DNA from: CALKCV01 sp964609515
GTDB lineage: Bacteria > Cyanobacteriota > Cyanobacteriia > Cyanobacteriales > Microcoleaceae
Assembly: GCA_964609515.1 (NCBI GenBank)
Contig: CAZSTZ010000097.1
Coordinates: 1 to 23,295, forward strand
Length of the DNA: 23,295 nucleotides
Reading direction: 5' to 3'
Below the pieces are notes generated by a model. The model did no database searches. It saw only the letters and a program-made list of their open reading frames with translations, and was not told where the DNA came from. Shown one piece after another: positions 1 to 7,044 of this stretch. Made by a program: the position numbers and the translations under genes. Each line of letters begins with the position of its first letter. Position 1 is the stretch's first letter.

Positions 1-1
1 C

Positions 2-442
2 GACTCAATTCAAACCTTAGAAAAACAAGTTGTCGATATCCTCTCTCAACTTCAACCAACAGATAAAGCTCATCCAATTCCTATCGACGCTTACCCCTTA
101 GAAAACGAAACTGACAAAGAGGAAATAGCTCAAGAAATCTGCAACCAAATCTATCAACAACTATTCCCAGAAAATGACAACATCCCAACAGTTAATAACG
201 CCTCTCAACTCAAACGTTTAATTCCTCAAATTAAAACCCATCTGAACGCACAAAATATCGCCTTCATTCTCCAAAACTGCGAACCAAATCCCTCATTAAT
301 CAAATTCTGCCACAAACTCACCAATGCAGTCAGTATTGCTTGCTTAACTGACGCGCCACTGGAACCCCCTTTAAGAGGTTTTCCCCCCAATCAACCTAAC
401 CTCAAAAGCGCCCTCGAAACTTGGCTTAACGAACTTGAATAA
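2..442 (+). CDS. 3' part of an unrecognised protein, truncated at the window edge
   Basis: An open frame of 146 codons enters from the left edge and ends at TAA 440-442. No ATG lies in it, so the start is outside the window. Composition looks coding: rich in Q, N, L and I with no internal stop. The visible part has an acidic-amphipathic first half, then a hydrophobic strand (IAFILQNCEP) and a second one (AVSIACLTDAPLE), ending in a helix (LKSALETWLNELE). This alternation resembles an alpha/beta fold such as the C-terminal part of an NTPase or signalling domain. Proteins of effector-associated-domain conflict systems in cyanobacteria carry similar small NTPase-like modules, but this is only a guess. 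No family was recognised with certainty. Confidence 0.6.
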   Translation, partial: DSIQTLEKQVVDILSQLQPTDKAHPIPIDAYPLENETDKEEIAQEICNQIYQQLFPENDNIPTVNNASQLKRLIPQIKTHLNAQNIAFILQNCEPNPSLIKFCHKLTNAVSIACLTDAPLEPPLRGFPPNQPNLKSALETWLNELE

Positions 443-593
443 TAGTACAATTAAAACCATCGATTTGAGATTGCTTCGCTGTAGATCGCAATGACAAAAG
501 TAAGTAACTTAATCGCAAGCGATCGCCCCCAAAACACTGTTAAAATAACACCGTTAAAATTATAGCTTTTCTTGGTCTGGTGAGGTACTTATG

Positions 594-706
594 CGATCCC
601 CCTAAATCCCCCTTAAAAAGGGGGACTTTGAGGGCTCCCCCAACTCAGCGGGGAACTTGGAAAACTTCTGGCTCCCCCCAACTCAGCGGGGGGCGGGGGG
701 GGATCG
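594..706. repeat. CGATCCCCC-bounded palindromic repeat, copy 1
   Basis: The element opens with CGATCCCCCTAAATCCCCC and closes with GGGGGGGATCG, so its ends are inverted repeats. The interior holds alternating C-rich and G-rich blocks with a near-duplicated piece (CTCCCCCAACTCAGCGGGG, twice). Related copies lie at 14618-14724 and 20253-20297. Upstream (443-593) I see no gene, only one copy of a motif containing GATTGCTTCGCT and TCGCAATGAC, which resembles a common cyanobacterial intergenic repeat. Confidence 0.75.
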
Positions 707-773
707 AAATACTGTACTTCATGGATTCGAGAATTGCTATAACAACCAATCCCAACCCAACAAATAACCAAAC

Positions 774-1118
774 ATGGACTTTAACACCGCCCGTCAATTT
801 CTCATCGACCAAGGCACCGCCGTGGAAACGGAAATTAACCCCGACGCCTTTCTCATGCGTCTCCAACAGGGTAAACCTCCCATTCCCGGTCACGTTACTA
901 ATATTTTATTAGCTCTAAAAATTACTTTCGAGGCCCTACAAGAAGACCCACTCTTAGACCGCGAACTTGTCTTGTCGCTTTACTTATTAGCAATAGAAAG
1001 TCTTCACTATTATGAAGCGGGACGCCGTAAAGGCATTAGTTGGCCTCCATTATTAAAAGAAGATATAGATCGGATCGGAATCGCCGTTAAAAATATCTTT
1101 GCTGGAGAATGGCAATAA
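774..1118 (+). CDS. small conserved hypothetical protein, 114 aa
   Basis: The ATG at 774 opens a 114-residue acidic, helix-rich protein (MDFNTARQFLIDQG...). It has no signal peptide or membrane segment. Near the C-terminus it carries aromatic and basic patches (SLHYYEAGRRKGISWPPLLK). I believe similar short proteins occur in other filamentous cyanobacteria, where some databases carry doubtful enzyme names such as dethiobiotin synthetase; the sequence has no P-loop and is far too short for that enzyme, so no function is given here. The start lacks a clear Shine-Dalgarno sequence. It is preceded by a palindromic repeat and followed by a weak inverted repeat (AGGGGCA at 1124-1130 with TGCCCCT at 1147-1153). 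It converges with the next gene. Confidence 0.7.
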   Translation: MDFNTARQFLIDQGTAVETEINPDAFLMRLQQGKPPIPGHVTNILLALKITFEALQEDPLLDRELVLSLYLLAIESLHYYEAGRRKGISWPPLLKEDIDRIGIAVKNIFAGEWQ

Positions 1119-1225
1119 GGGAAAGGGGCAATTTCCAGCACCCTTATGCCCCTCCCTAATTCCTCTATTTATTCTCATCAACTCGTTTGGCTCTTAAGAG
1201 CGAATTTCTAACCTTTTACCTCCTA

Positions 1226-1429
1226 TTATTTTTCAGAAAAACTTTCTAAAGATGCCAGCAGTTCTGACAGCTCTTCTAATTGCCTTTCTACCAAAGCTTC
1301 ATCCCGACACTTTCTTCTATTTTCCTGGCACATACTCTTCTCCAACTCTAATATTTTAGCGTTAATCGATTTGGAATCTAACCTCTGCCTGGAGACAGAT
1401 TTTTGAGTTTTTGATGTCAGATAAACCAT
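1226..1429 (-). CDS. small coiled-coil hypothetical protein, 67 aa
   Basis: A 67-residue charged protein. Residues about 20-67 form a probable coiled coil with heptad-spaced Leu/Ile (ILELEKSMCQ..., QLEELSELLASLESF). The minus-strand start is preceded by GAGG about 8 bases upstream (TTGAGGATAAAAGT then ATG), which supports translation. No domain was recognised. A GC-rich inverted repeat (GGTGGC / GCCACC, about 1457-1471) lies just upstream of the start. It could be a real small gene or an unselected reading frame; the ribosome-binding site and non-random heptads tip the balance toward real. Confidence 0.5.
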   Translation of the reverse strand: MVYLTSKTQKSVSRQRLDSKSINAKILELEKSMCQENRRKCRDEALVERQLEELSELLASLESFSEK

Positions 1430-1593
1430 ACTTTTATCCTCAACTCATTATGAGGAGGTGGCACCGCCACCCTCCCTATTCCTATTATTACATTTTTTTT
1501 GCTTTAAGGCAAACTATCGTAAAATAGCTTAATAATTAACGGGGATCGAGGAAAAACTTATCGAGGTTCGGGCGTACCTTGGGCCAAAAATTA

Positions 1594-1613
1594 GGGTGCG
1601 CCCCGGCGCACCC
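1594..1613. terminator. GC-rich hairpin in the intergenic region
   Basis: Perfect 9-bp inverted repeat GGGTGCGCC / GGCGCACCC with almost no loop, in the gap between the 67-aa gene and the 3' end of the MoeB-type gene. No U-run follows on either strand, so it may be a repeat remnant rather than an intrinsic terminator. The rest of 1430-1742 has no gene. Positions 1708-1728 hold three period-7 units (TTGCCTC, TTGCCTT, TTGCCTA), the reverse complement of the GAGGCAA repeats at 11095-11136. Confidence 0.35.
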
Positions 1614-1742
1614 CAAACAACAAAAAGCCTTAATACACCTCTTGCAAAAGTTCAAGGAAAATCTTTTTTAATATGTTTTTCCTCAAAAACTATTAAATGC
1701 ATGCCTTTTGCCTCTTGCCTTTTGCCTACTTTTGCAAAAAGT

Positions 1743-2918
1743 CTAATATTGAGGAACTGAAGGATCTACTTCCTTACTCCAAGCAGTAATTCCTCCCTTA
1801 ACATTAATTCCCTCAATACCTGCCTCCTTAAGAATGCCTAACGCCTTTGCCGATCGCCCCCCCATCTTGCAATGAGCAATCAACTTATGACCGTTAGCTA
1901 ATTCCTTAACTTTCTCAACAGCTTCGCCACCCTTTTCTAAATCGGGTAACGGTATTAATACGGAACCGGGAATTTTGGCAATCTCGTACTCGTTAGGGTT
2001 GCGGACATCAATTAGTACAAAATCATCCGCCCCGCTATCGATTAATTGCTTCAATTCCCCAACTGTCATTTCTGGGATTTCCACTTTATTTTTTTCCTCC
2101 TCTGCTTTTGCTTGCGGGATACCGCAAAACTGTTCGTAATCGATTAATTTCTCAATCACCGGTCTGACGGGATTGGGTCTTAATTTCAACTCCCGGAAGG
2201 TCATATCTAAGGAATTATAAAGCAGCAAACGTCCGCTTAAAGTATTGCCTTTCCCCAGAATAATTTTGACCGTTTCTGTTGCTTGAATTACCCCAATTAA
2301 CCCGGGCAAAATTCCTAAAACTCCACCTTCGGCGCAAGAAGGAACCATTCCCGGCGGTGGGGGTTCGGGATAGAGGTCGCGATAGTGGGGACCGCCTTCA
2401 TAATTAAACACCGTCGCTTGACCTTCAAAACGGTAAATTGACCCGTAAACGTTGGGTTTATTTAAAAGTACGCAGGCATCGTTTACCAGGTAGCGAGTCG
2501 GGAAGTTATCGGTGCCATCGACTATCACATCGTAAGGTGCCAAAATATCTAGGGCGTTATCGGACATCAACCGGGTTTCGTACAAGTCAACCTGACAATA
2601 AGGGTTGATTTCGTGAATCCGATTTTTCGCCGATTCGATTTTTGGTTTCCCCACCCAAGAGGTACCGTGAATTACTTGGCGTTGCAGGTTGGAACTGTCA
2701 ACAATGTCAAAATCGACTATGCCAATTCGTCCTATTCCTGCTGCTGCTAAATACAACAATAATGGGGAACCGAGACCGCCAGTTCCTATACAAAGAACGC
2801 TGGCAGCTTTGAGACGTTTCTGCCCTTCTAATCCTACTTCGGGTAGGATTAAATGGCGCGAATAACGTTCGTATTCTTCTCTATTTAACTGGATTTCCTC
2901 CAGATTTGGGTTTAACAT
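1743..2918 (-). CDS. moeB: MoeB/ThiF-type adenylyltransferase with C-terminal rhodanese domain
   Basis: This 391-residue protein is an E1-like enzyme that adenylates the C-terminal Gly of a ubiquitin-fold sulfur carrier (MoaD or ThiS type), fused to a rhodanese that can deliver sulfur. The ThiF part (about 14-255) shows the nucleotide-binding GTGGLG (45-50), the DFDIVDSSNLQRQ segment (69-81) and PSCAEGGVLGILPG (193-206). The rhodanese part (about 283-388) has the persulfide Cys350 in CKMGGRS. The CxxC zinc pairs of E. coli MoeB are not seen, as is usual for cyanobacterial members to my knowledge. The two-domain layout matches the MOCS3/Uba4 and bacterial MoeBR types. The JAMM protease gene lies 116 bp upstream on the same strand; the two likely act on the same carrier, whose gene is not in this window. 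Whether the main target serves molybdopterin, thiamine or cysteine synthesis cannot be told. Confidence 0.92.
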   Translation of the reverse strand: MLNPNLEEIQLNREEYERYSRHLILPEVGLEGQKRLKAASVLCIGTGGLGSPLLLYLAAAGIGRIGIVDFDIVDSSNLQRQVIHGTSWVGKPKIESAKNRIHEINPYCQVDLYETRLMSDNALDILAPYDVIVDGTDNFPTRYLVNDACVLLNKPNVYGSIYRFEGQATVFNYEGGPHYRDLYPEPPPPGMVPSCAEGGVLGILPGLIGVIQATETVKIILGKGNTLSGRLLLYNSLDMTFRELKLRPNPVRPVIEKLIDYEQFCGIPQAKAEEEKNKVEIPEMTVGELKQLIDSGADDFVLIDVRNPNEYEIAKIPGSVLIPLPDLEKGGEAVEKVKELANGHKLIAHCKMGGRSAKALGILKEAGIEGINVKGGITAWSKEVDPSVPQY

Positions 2919-3034
2919 CGCAATTCGGTGTTAGTGCTTGCTACTTATTATTTTATCTTTTCGTCGGGTGCGTGCCGCGCACCATCCATTTCGGTCAAAT
3001 CTGTTAAATGTAAATCTATTTTTTTACTACTTGC

Positions 3035-3487
3035 CTAATTCTTAACAATTTCTTCCGATTTGAATTGATGCCCATCGTCTAAACTCCAACTTAAAACCTC
3101 TCTAGTTTCTCCGCCCGCTACCGAGACGATGAGATAAGAATATTCCGGCCAGGCGTAGAGGCGATCGAACTCCGAAGGTCGGGCCGGACTGTTGGGGTGG
3201 GAATGATAAATGCCGATGATGGACAGCGATCGCTCTCTCCCCTCTTTCATGGCCTTTAACATTACCTCGGGCGCTATAGCATATCTGCGCTCTTCTGTCA
3301 AGTCATTTTCTTCGGGCCAATATTCTTCTGCTTCCTCCCGCCAGGCATTCTCGGCGGGCCAAACCTCGACGACTGTTTTCGTCTCGTCGTCGAGGGTACC
3401 CAAAAGCAAACCGCAACACTCCCGAGGATAGGAATGTTCGGCGTGGTTAGTAATAGTTTGGAGGCGATCGCTAGAAATAATTAACAA
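3035..3487 (-). CDS. JAMM/MPN-domain metalloprotease
   Basis: A 150-residue JAB1/MPN/Mov34 (JAMM) zinc peptidase of the bacterial Mec+ type. The catalytic set is complete: Glu23 in YPRECCGLLLG, His95 and His97 in HSHPNSPARPSEFD, and Asp108. Family members cleave ubiquitin-like sulfur carriers, for example removing extra C-terminal residues or releasing cysteine from a carrier adduct. Its position upstream of the E1-rhodanese gene fits that role. The best start is a TTG at 3487: the frame is closed by TGA a few codons upstream, and the N-terminus MLIISSDRLQTITNHAE aligns with the usual family start as I recall it. That TTG lies inside the 8-bp target repeat of a non-autonomous element whose end is directly upstream (3488), so the native leader has been replaced. 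Confidence 0.9.
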   Translation of the reverse strand: MLIISSDRLQTITNHAEHSYPRECCGLLLGTLDDETKTVVEVWPAENAWREEAEEYWPEENDLTEERRYAIAPEVMLKAMKEGRERSLSIIGIYHSHPNSPARPSEFDRLYAWPEYSYLIVSVAGGETREVLSWSLDDGHQFKSEEIVKN

Positions 3488-3593
3488 GGGTGCATCTCAA
3501 TTTTGAAGAAAACCAAGAACTTGACGCTTTTTGCTAATTGTTAATTGTTAATGGTGCGGATTTACAAAATTTTTGCAAATATGAGATGCTCCC
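3488..3593. mobile_element. MITE-like element, copy 1 (106 bp)
   Basis: Non-coding element with terminal inverted repeats: the left end GGGTGCATCTCAATTTTG matches the complement of the right end CAAATATGAGATGCTCCC at 15 of 18 positions. It is flanked by ATTAACAA (3480-3487) and ATTAGCAA (3594-3601), an 8-bp target duplication with one mismatch. It shares its ends and the inner blocks CCAAGAA and GCTTTTTG with the 146-bp copy at 7972-8117. No reading frame for a transposase is present, so it must be moved in trans. GGG termini and an 8-9 bp duplication would fit the ISKra4/ISMich2 group of transposases, but that assignment is a guess. Confidence 0.8.
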
Positions 3594-3624
3594 ATTAGCA
3601 ATTCACAATTAACAATAAAAATCT

Positions 3625-3703
3625 GTAGGGGTAAAGCATTCGGGCGATTAATTATTGGAAAAATCATGTTTCTTATCTTTCCGAATGCTTTACCCCCTCC
3701 TAC
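3625..3703. repeat. GTAGGGGTAAAGCATTCGG palindromic element, copy 1
   Basis: A 79-bp element with ends GTAGGGGTAAAGCATTCGG and, inverted, CCGAATGCTTTACCCC plus CTCCTAC. A second copy with the same ends lies at 8356-8425. Here it lies between the 3' end of the ferredoxin gene and the 5' side of the JAMM gene. It has no coding capacity. Confidence 0.8.
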
Positions 3704-3724
3704 CGTCAAATTTTCTGTTAACAA

Positions 3725-3952
3725 TTATACCGGAGTTTTTTGTAAATCGGGTTTTTCATCGGCTAAAATCGCCCCTTCCACCGGACAAACCTGGAGGCAA
3801 ATACCGCAATCAATACAAGTATCAAAATCAATCCAATACCAATCAGTTCCCTTAGTATTTTTTCCCGGTCCTTCGTGGATGCAAGCAACAGGACAAGCGC
3901 CAACGCAATCGGCAACTCCTTCGCAAACATCAGTAACAATCGTGTGTGACAT
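3725..3952 (-). CDS. 8-cysteine 4Fe-4S ferredoxin
   Basis: A 75-residue soluble ferredoxin with cysteines at 10, 16, 20, 24, 46, 49, 52 and 56. The second cluster motif is canonical (C46-IDC-GIC-LQVCP). The first is C10-x5-C16-x3-C20-P-x2-C24, which lacks the normal CxxCxxC spacing and resembles the 7-iron type, where the first site holds a 3Fe-4S cluster. It would carry low-potential electrons in the cytoplasm; the partner is unknown. There is no strong ribosome-binding site. It is separated from hisG by about 50 bp of AATTAAC-like period-7 sequence, and it runs in the same direction as the flanking genes, but the gaps contain repeats, so a shared transcript is uncertain. Confidence 0.88.
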   Translation of the reverse strand: MSHTIVTDVCEGVADCVGACPVACIHEGPGKNTKGTDWYWIDFDTCIDCGICLQVCPVEGAILADEKPDLQKTPV

Positions 3953-4004
3953 AATTAACTTTTAACTAACTAACAATTAACAATTGACAATTAACAATTA
4001 TCAA

Positions 4005-5015
4005 TCATTTTATCTTATCCAAAAACGCTTCATAAATAGAAGACTTGGAAGAAAAAACGTATTGAGGGGAAAACACGGTCATATCTCGACCGCCCACATT
4101 TCTTAAATGATTTATTGCCGATAATAACATATCTTGCCTCACCACGACAGTCACGGCAAACCAATCGCTGTCACCACCAGCATAAACTTTAGCAATAGTG
4201 GGGCCTTGGAGACCGGCAATGCCATGAAAACCGCCTTCCTCCATGAGGCGATCGCCTATTTCCACCTCCGATTTTCCTCGAACGTTGGCGGTAATAGAAA
4301 CATATCTTTTCGACTCAAAATGCGCCTCCATTAACTCCAAAATTACCTTAGTAGTTTCTAGCTTAGTTTCATTTTCTAATAATAACCGTTTATTAGCAAT
4401 CAAACAAGCTTGAGATACCAGAAGAGTACCCCCATTAATCCGCTTTAAACGGTTTTCTCGGAGGGTAGTTCCCGTACTGGTAACGTCGGCTATCATATCA
4501 GCATATCCCATACTGGGTGCCGCTTCCATTGCCCCTTGAACTTCTACTAAAGAAAAGTTAACAATTGACTGTTCGTACAACCAATTTCTGGTCATATTTT
4601 GGTACTTGGTGGCAATCCTTAAATTTTTACCTTTCTCGCGAAAAGTCAAGCTTAAATCTGCCAAATCTTCCACGGAAGAAACATCAATCCAGTTTTCGGG
4701 AACCGCTAAAACTAACTCGCATTTTCCATAACCCAATTTCTCCCAAATTACGACAACATCATCGTGTCCTTCTCCTTTTTCGGCGACGACATCGTAACCG
4801 GTTACTCCCAAGTCGGCGCTACCTTCTTCTACTTTGGTAAAAATATCTGCCGCCCTTTGAAATAATACTTTTGTTTTGGGGAGGGAGGGTATAGTTCCGA
4901 AGTATTGTCTGTCGTTGGGGCGAGAGACTTTTAAACCGCAGGCGCTTAATAAGTTACGAGTTCCTGTGTCTAACGCGCCCTTACTCGGCAGGGCAATTCT
5001 TAATGGTTCGTTCAT
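4005..5015 (-). CDS. hisG: ATP phosphoribosyltransferase, long form with regulatory C-terminal domain
   Basis: HisG catalyses the first step of histidine synthesis, joining ATP and PRPP to give phosphoribosyl-ATP. Recognised features are RIALPSKGAL (6-15), FQRAADIF (52-59), the ADLGVTGYDVV strand (67-77) and the PRPP-binding loop DVTSTGTTLREN (177-188). Residues about 240-333 form an ACT-like HisG_C domain (GPTIAKVY 271-278, AVTVVVRQDMLLSAINHLR 287-305), the histidine-sensing part of long-form enzymes. At 336 residues it is much longer than the short HisG (about 210 aa) that cyanobacteria normally use with HisZ. It follows the HisRS-like gene by 60 bp on the same strand, with a heptamer repeat in the gap. 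The sequence reminds me of Chloroflexi-type long HisG, which suggests transfer, but no alignment was possible here. Confidence 0.9.
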   Translation of the reverse strand: MNEPLRIALPSKGALDTGTRNLLSACGLKVSRPNDRQYFGTIPSLPKTKVLFQRAADIFTKVEEGSADLGVTGYDVVAEKGEGHDDVVVIWEKLGYGKCELVLAVPENWIDVSSVEDLADLSLTFREKGKNLRIATKYQNMTRNWLYEQSIVNFSLVEVQGAMEAAPSMGYADMIADVTSTGTTLRENRLKRINGGTLLVSQACLIANKRLLLENETKLETTKVILELMEAHFESKRYVSITANVRGKSEVEIGDRLMEEGGFHGIAGLQGPTIAKVYAGGDSDWFAVTVVVRQDMLLSAINHLRNVGGRDMTVFSPQYVFSSKSSIYEAFLDKIK

Positions 5016-5023
5016 CTTTTTTA

Positions 5024-5058
5024 GGTAATGGGTAATGGGTAATGGGTAATGGGTAATC
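5024..5058. repeat. heptamer tandem repeat (GGTAATG x5)
   Basis: Five head-to-tail copies of GGTAATG, the last ending in C. It fills most of the 60-bp gap between the HisRS-like gene and hisG. Period-7 tandem repeats are a known class in filamentous cyanobacteria (STRR sequences). As transcribed, it would lie in the leader of hisG. Confidence 0.85.
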
Positions 5059-5075
5059 GGTTATTTTTAAACCCA

Positions 5076-6608
5076 TTATTTATTACTTAATTGTTGAATT
5101 GCTTCTTCAACGCTCAAGGTTTTTTGTTCTCCAGAAGCGAGGTTTTTTAATACTACTTTATCTGCTTTTCTTTCGTCGCCACCGATAATAATTGCAAAAG
5201 GAATCTCCTGTTTGCTGGCATATTCTAAATTGGCGGAAACTCCTTTGCCTCTAATATCAAATTCTATCCTCAAACCGGACTGGCGTAATTTTTGGGCGGT
5301 GGCGATCGCGCAACCGTTATCCTCAGAACTTACCGGCACTACCAAGGCATCCACAAAACGAGAAATCCCTGGCAACTTACCCTCAATTTCTAAAGCTTTG
5401 TGCAGGCGTTCCATGCCATAAGAAAAACCGGTTGCGGGGGTTTCTTGTTTGCCGCCCAAAGTTACTACTAAATCGTCATATCTGCCCCCGCCACAAATTT
5501 GTCTTTCTGCCCCGGGTTGTCCGTGGTAAATTTCAAAAATAGTACCGGTATAATATGACAATCCTCGACCAAATCCCAAGTCTAAACTAATTTTATTCTT
5601 ATCGAGGTTATGAAATTCTAAGGTGTCTATTATCTGCTGCAATAGTTGTAACGGCGAGGCATCGATACCGTAATTTGCCAGGAGTTTTTCTGCTTCTTTA
5701 ACTACTGCTAAAGGTTCTCCTTGGAGTTGCCCTAATTCTTTCATAAAATCTAAGGCTTGTCCTACCAAAGGGGTTTGGTCTTGGCGTTTCACTTTTGCTA
5801 AAAGGCGATCGACAATTTCTTCTGGTTCGCGATTGCCATCTAACCCGATATTCATATTTTTTAGCAAGTGCAAAATCGCATCCCTGCCTTCGGTTTCTTC
5901 CATGCCGTGTAAGATTTCCGTCAGGGTATTGGTAGTAGAATTAACCTCCGTTTCTTCCTCATCAACTTTATAAGTTCCCAAGGAAGAATAGACTCTTTTT
6001 AAGCGTTTTTGTACTGCTTCGGTGCCCTCTTTTCTGAGAGTTTCCATCATCGAAAGAATCAAACTCCGCAGGCGATTTTCTAGTTTGAGGTTATCGAGGA
6101 ATTGATTGAGTACGCCGATATGACCGATGACTACTTTATAGTCGGTTAATCCCAGGGAGTCGATGCCACTGCAGGCCGTAGAGATAACTTCCGCATCGGC
6201 GATCGCCCCCGCCGCCCCCAGAAGTTCGACACCCATTTGGGTAAATTGGCGATATCTATCCTTTTGGGGCCGTTCGTAGCGAAAGGCGGGACCGGAATAA
6301 TAGAGACGTTGGGGCAAGGGCCGACTTTCGAGATTATCCAGATAGGCGCGAACCACCGAGGCCGTAAATTCGGGCCGGAGGCAGAGGCGGCGGTTGCGGT
6401 AGGTGAAGTCGTAGAGGCGGGTAACGATGTCCTCCCCCGATTTTCTGAGGTAGAGTTCCGTGTGTTCCAGCAGCGGGACATCGATGGGGCGATACCCGAA
6501 GGACCCGAAGCACTTAGCGAGGGTGTTTTGGAGTTGTTGGTTGGTTTGGTAGACGTTTGGCAGGAGGTCGTTTACTCCTCGGACTCGTTCGACTTTGGTA
6601 GAGCGCAT
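5076..6608 (-). CDS. hisS: histidyl-tRNA synthetase family protein (HisS, or a paralog linked to HisG)
   Basis: A 510-residue class II synthetase of the HisRS family. Motif 2 is intact (RYERPQKDRYRQFTQ, 110-124), as are the histidine-site blocks RGLSYYTG (348-355), GGGRYDDLV (373-381) and motif 3 (ATGFSYGMERL, 392-402). A C-terminal anticodon-binding-like domain spans about 419-505 (VDALVVPV..., IPFAIIIGGDE). It is about 80 residues longer than a usual bacterial HisRS because of a charged helical insertion around 205-310. The usual RGLDYYTG block reads RGLSYYTG. The gene lies 60 bp upstream of a long-form hisG. HisZ, the regulatory paralog, normally pairs with short HisG and lacks the anticodon domain, so HisS is the better call. 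A second true hisS elsewhere in the genome would change this. No ribosome-binding site is evident at ATG 6608. Confidence 0.8.
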   Translation of the reverse strand: MRSTKVERVRGVNDLLPNVYQTNQQLQNTLAKCFGSFGYRPIDVPLLEHTELYLRKSGEDIVTRLYDFTYRNRRLCLRPEFTASVVRAYLDNLESRPLPQRLYYSGPAFRYERPQKDRYRQFTQMGVELLGAAGAIADAEVISTACSGIDSLGLTDYKVVIGHIGVLNQFLDNLKLENRLRSLILSMMETLRKEGTEAVQKRLKRVYSSLGTYKVDEEETEVNSTTNTLTEILHGMEETEGRDAILHLLKNMNIGLDGNREPEEIVDRLLAKVKRQDQTPLVGQALDFMKELGQLQGEPLAVVKEAEKLLANYGIDASPLQLLQQIIDTLEFHNLDKNKISLDLGFGRGLSYYTGTIFEIYHGQPGAERQICGGGRYDDLVVTLGGKQETPATGFSYGMERLHKALEIEGKLPGISRFVDALVVPVSSEDNGCAIATAQKLRQSGLRIEFDIRGKGVSANLEYASKQEIPFAIIIGGDERKADKVVLKNLASGEQKTLSVEEAIQQLSNK

Positions 6609-6774
6609 TGTCGGGGCCGTTTTAGATTTTAGAGTTGGTTTGTTTTCGGTCTTATCGATTTTACCAGCGATGGGAGTCCGATTAAAATTGGGGAGAAGGA
6701 GTAGGCCAGTGGGGGCCGCAAGGTGGAGGGGCCCGATGGGATGGGGCGGATATCCGCTTAATCGTTTTTTTCTG

Positions 6775-6780
6775 TATAAT
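6775..6780 (+). promoter_or_regulatory. promoter -10 box (TATAAT)
   Basis: Perfect TATAAT, with ATG of the downstream antitoxin-like gene 27 bases after its end. No matching -35 hexamer at 17 bp. The rest of the 198-bp divergent region 6609-6806 is GC-rich (GGGGCCG, GGAGGGGCCCGATGGG) and holds no gene. Confidence 0.5.
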
Positions 6781-6806
6781 ACTAAAATGTTGCACCTAGT
6801 AAAACT

Positions 6807-7004
6807 ATGACTAACAAAGAAAAAATTTACGCTGAAATAGACAGCATTTCTGAAGAATATTTCGACGAACTTTATTTGTTAATCAAAAATTTTTCAGAGA
6901 CCAAACCGATAAAAAATAAACCTACGTTTATGTCGAAACTGAAGCGCATAGAAATAGATGCTCCAGAAGATTTTACTGCTAATTTAGCTCGTCAGACATT
7001 GTAG
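6807..7004 (+). CDS. orphan antitoxin-like small protein, 65 aa
   Basis: A 65-residue acidic protein (MTNKEKIYAEIDSISEEYFDELYLLIKNFSE...) with a helical N-terminal half and a C-terminal tail ending in LKRIEIDAPEDFTANL. This layout, with a leucine-rich dimer-like helix, then MSKLK and a short IDAPEDF tail, is common in cyanobacterial VapB/DUF2281-like antitoxins. No toxin gene follows: the stop TAG (7002-7004) is inside a palindromic repeat, and the next gene is on the other strand. A partner may have been lost. Transcription likely starts at the TATAAT at 6775. The antitoxin call is inference from size and sequence style. Confidence 0.65.
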   Translation: MTNKEKIYAEIDSISEEYFDELYLLIKNFSETKPIKNKPTFMSKLKRIEIDAPEDFTANLARQTL

Positions 7005-7031
7005 GTTGGGTGGAGCGAACCTCAACCCAAC
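7001..7031. repeat. GTAGGTTGGGT palindromic repeat
   Basis: GTAGGTTGGGTGGAGCGAA followed by CCTCAACCCAACA, so GTTGGGT pairs with ACCCAAC. Relatives are found at 9506-9650, 13450-13634 and 16227-16299. The first bases GTAG supply the TAG stop of the upstream 65-aa gene. Confidence 0.8.
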
Positions 7032-7044
7032 AAAAGATTATTTA

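Noticed and set aside
580..912. 110-residue frame over the C-rich repeat
   Set aside because: Mostly repeat-derived proline and glycine-rich sequence, and it overlaps the better 114-aa gene in another frame.
3725..3952. PsaC of photosystem I
   Set aside because: The cysteine spacing of the first cluster and the N-terminus differ from PsaC, which has two regular CxxCxxCxxxCP motifs.
4005..6608. Classic short HisG plus HisZ pair
   Set aside because: HisG here has its own C-terminal regulatory domain, and the partner keeps an anticodon-binding-like domain, unlike HisZ.
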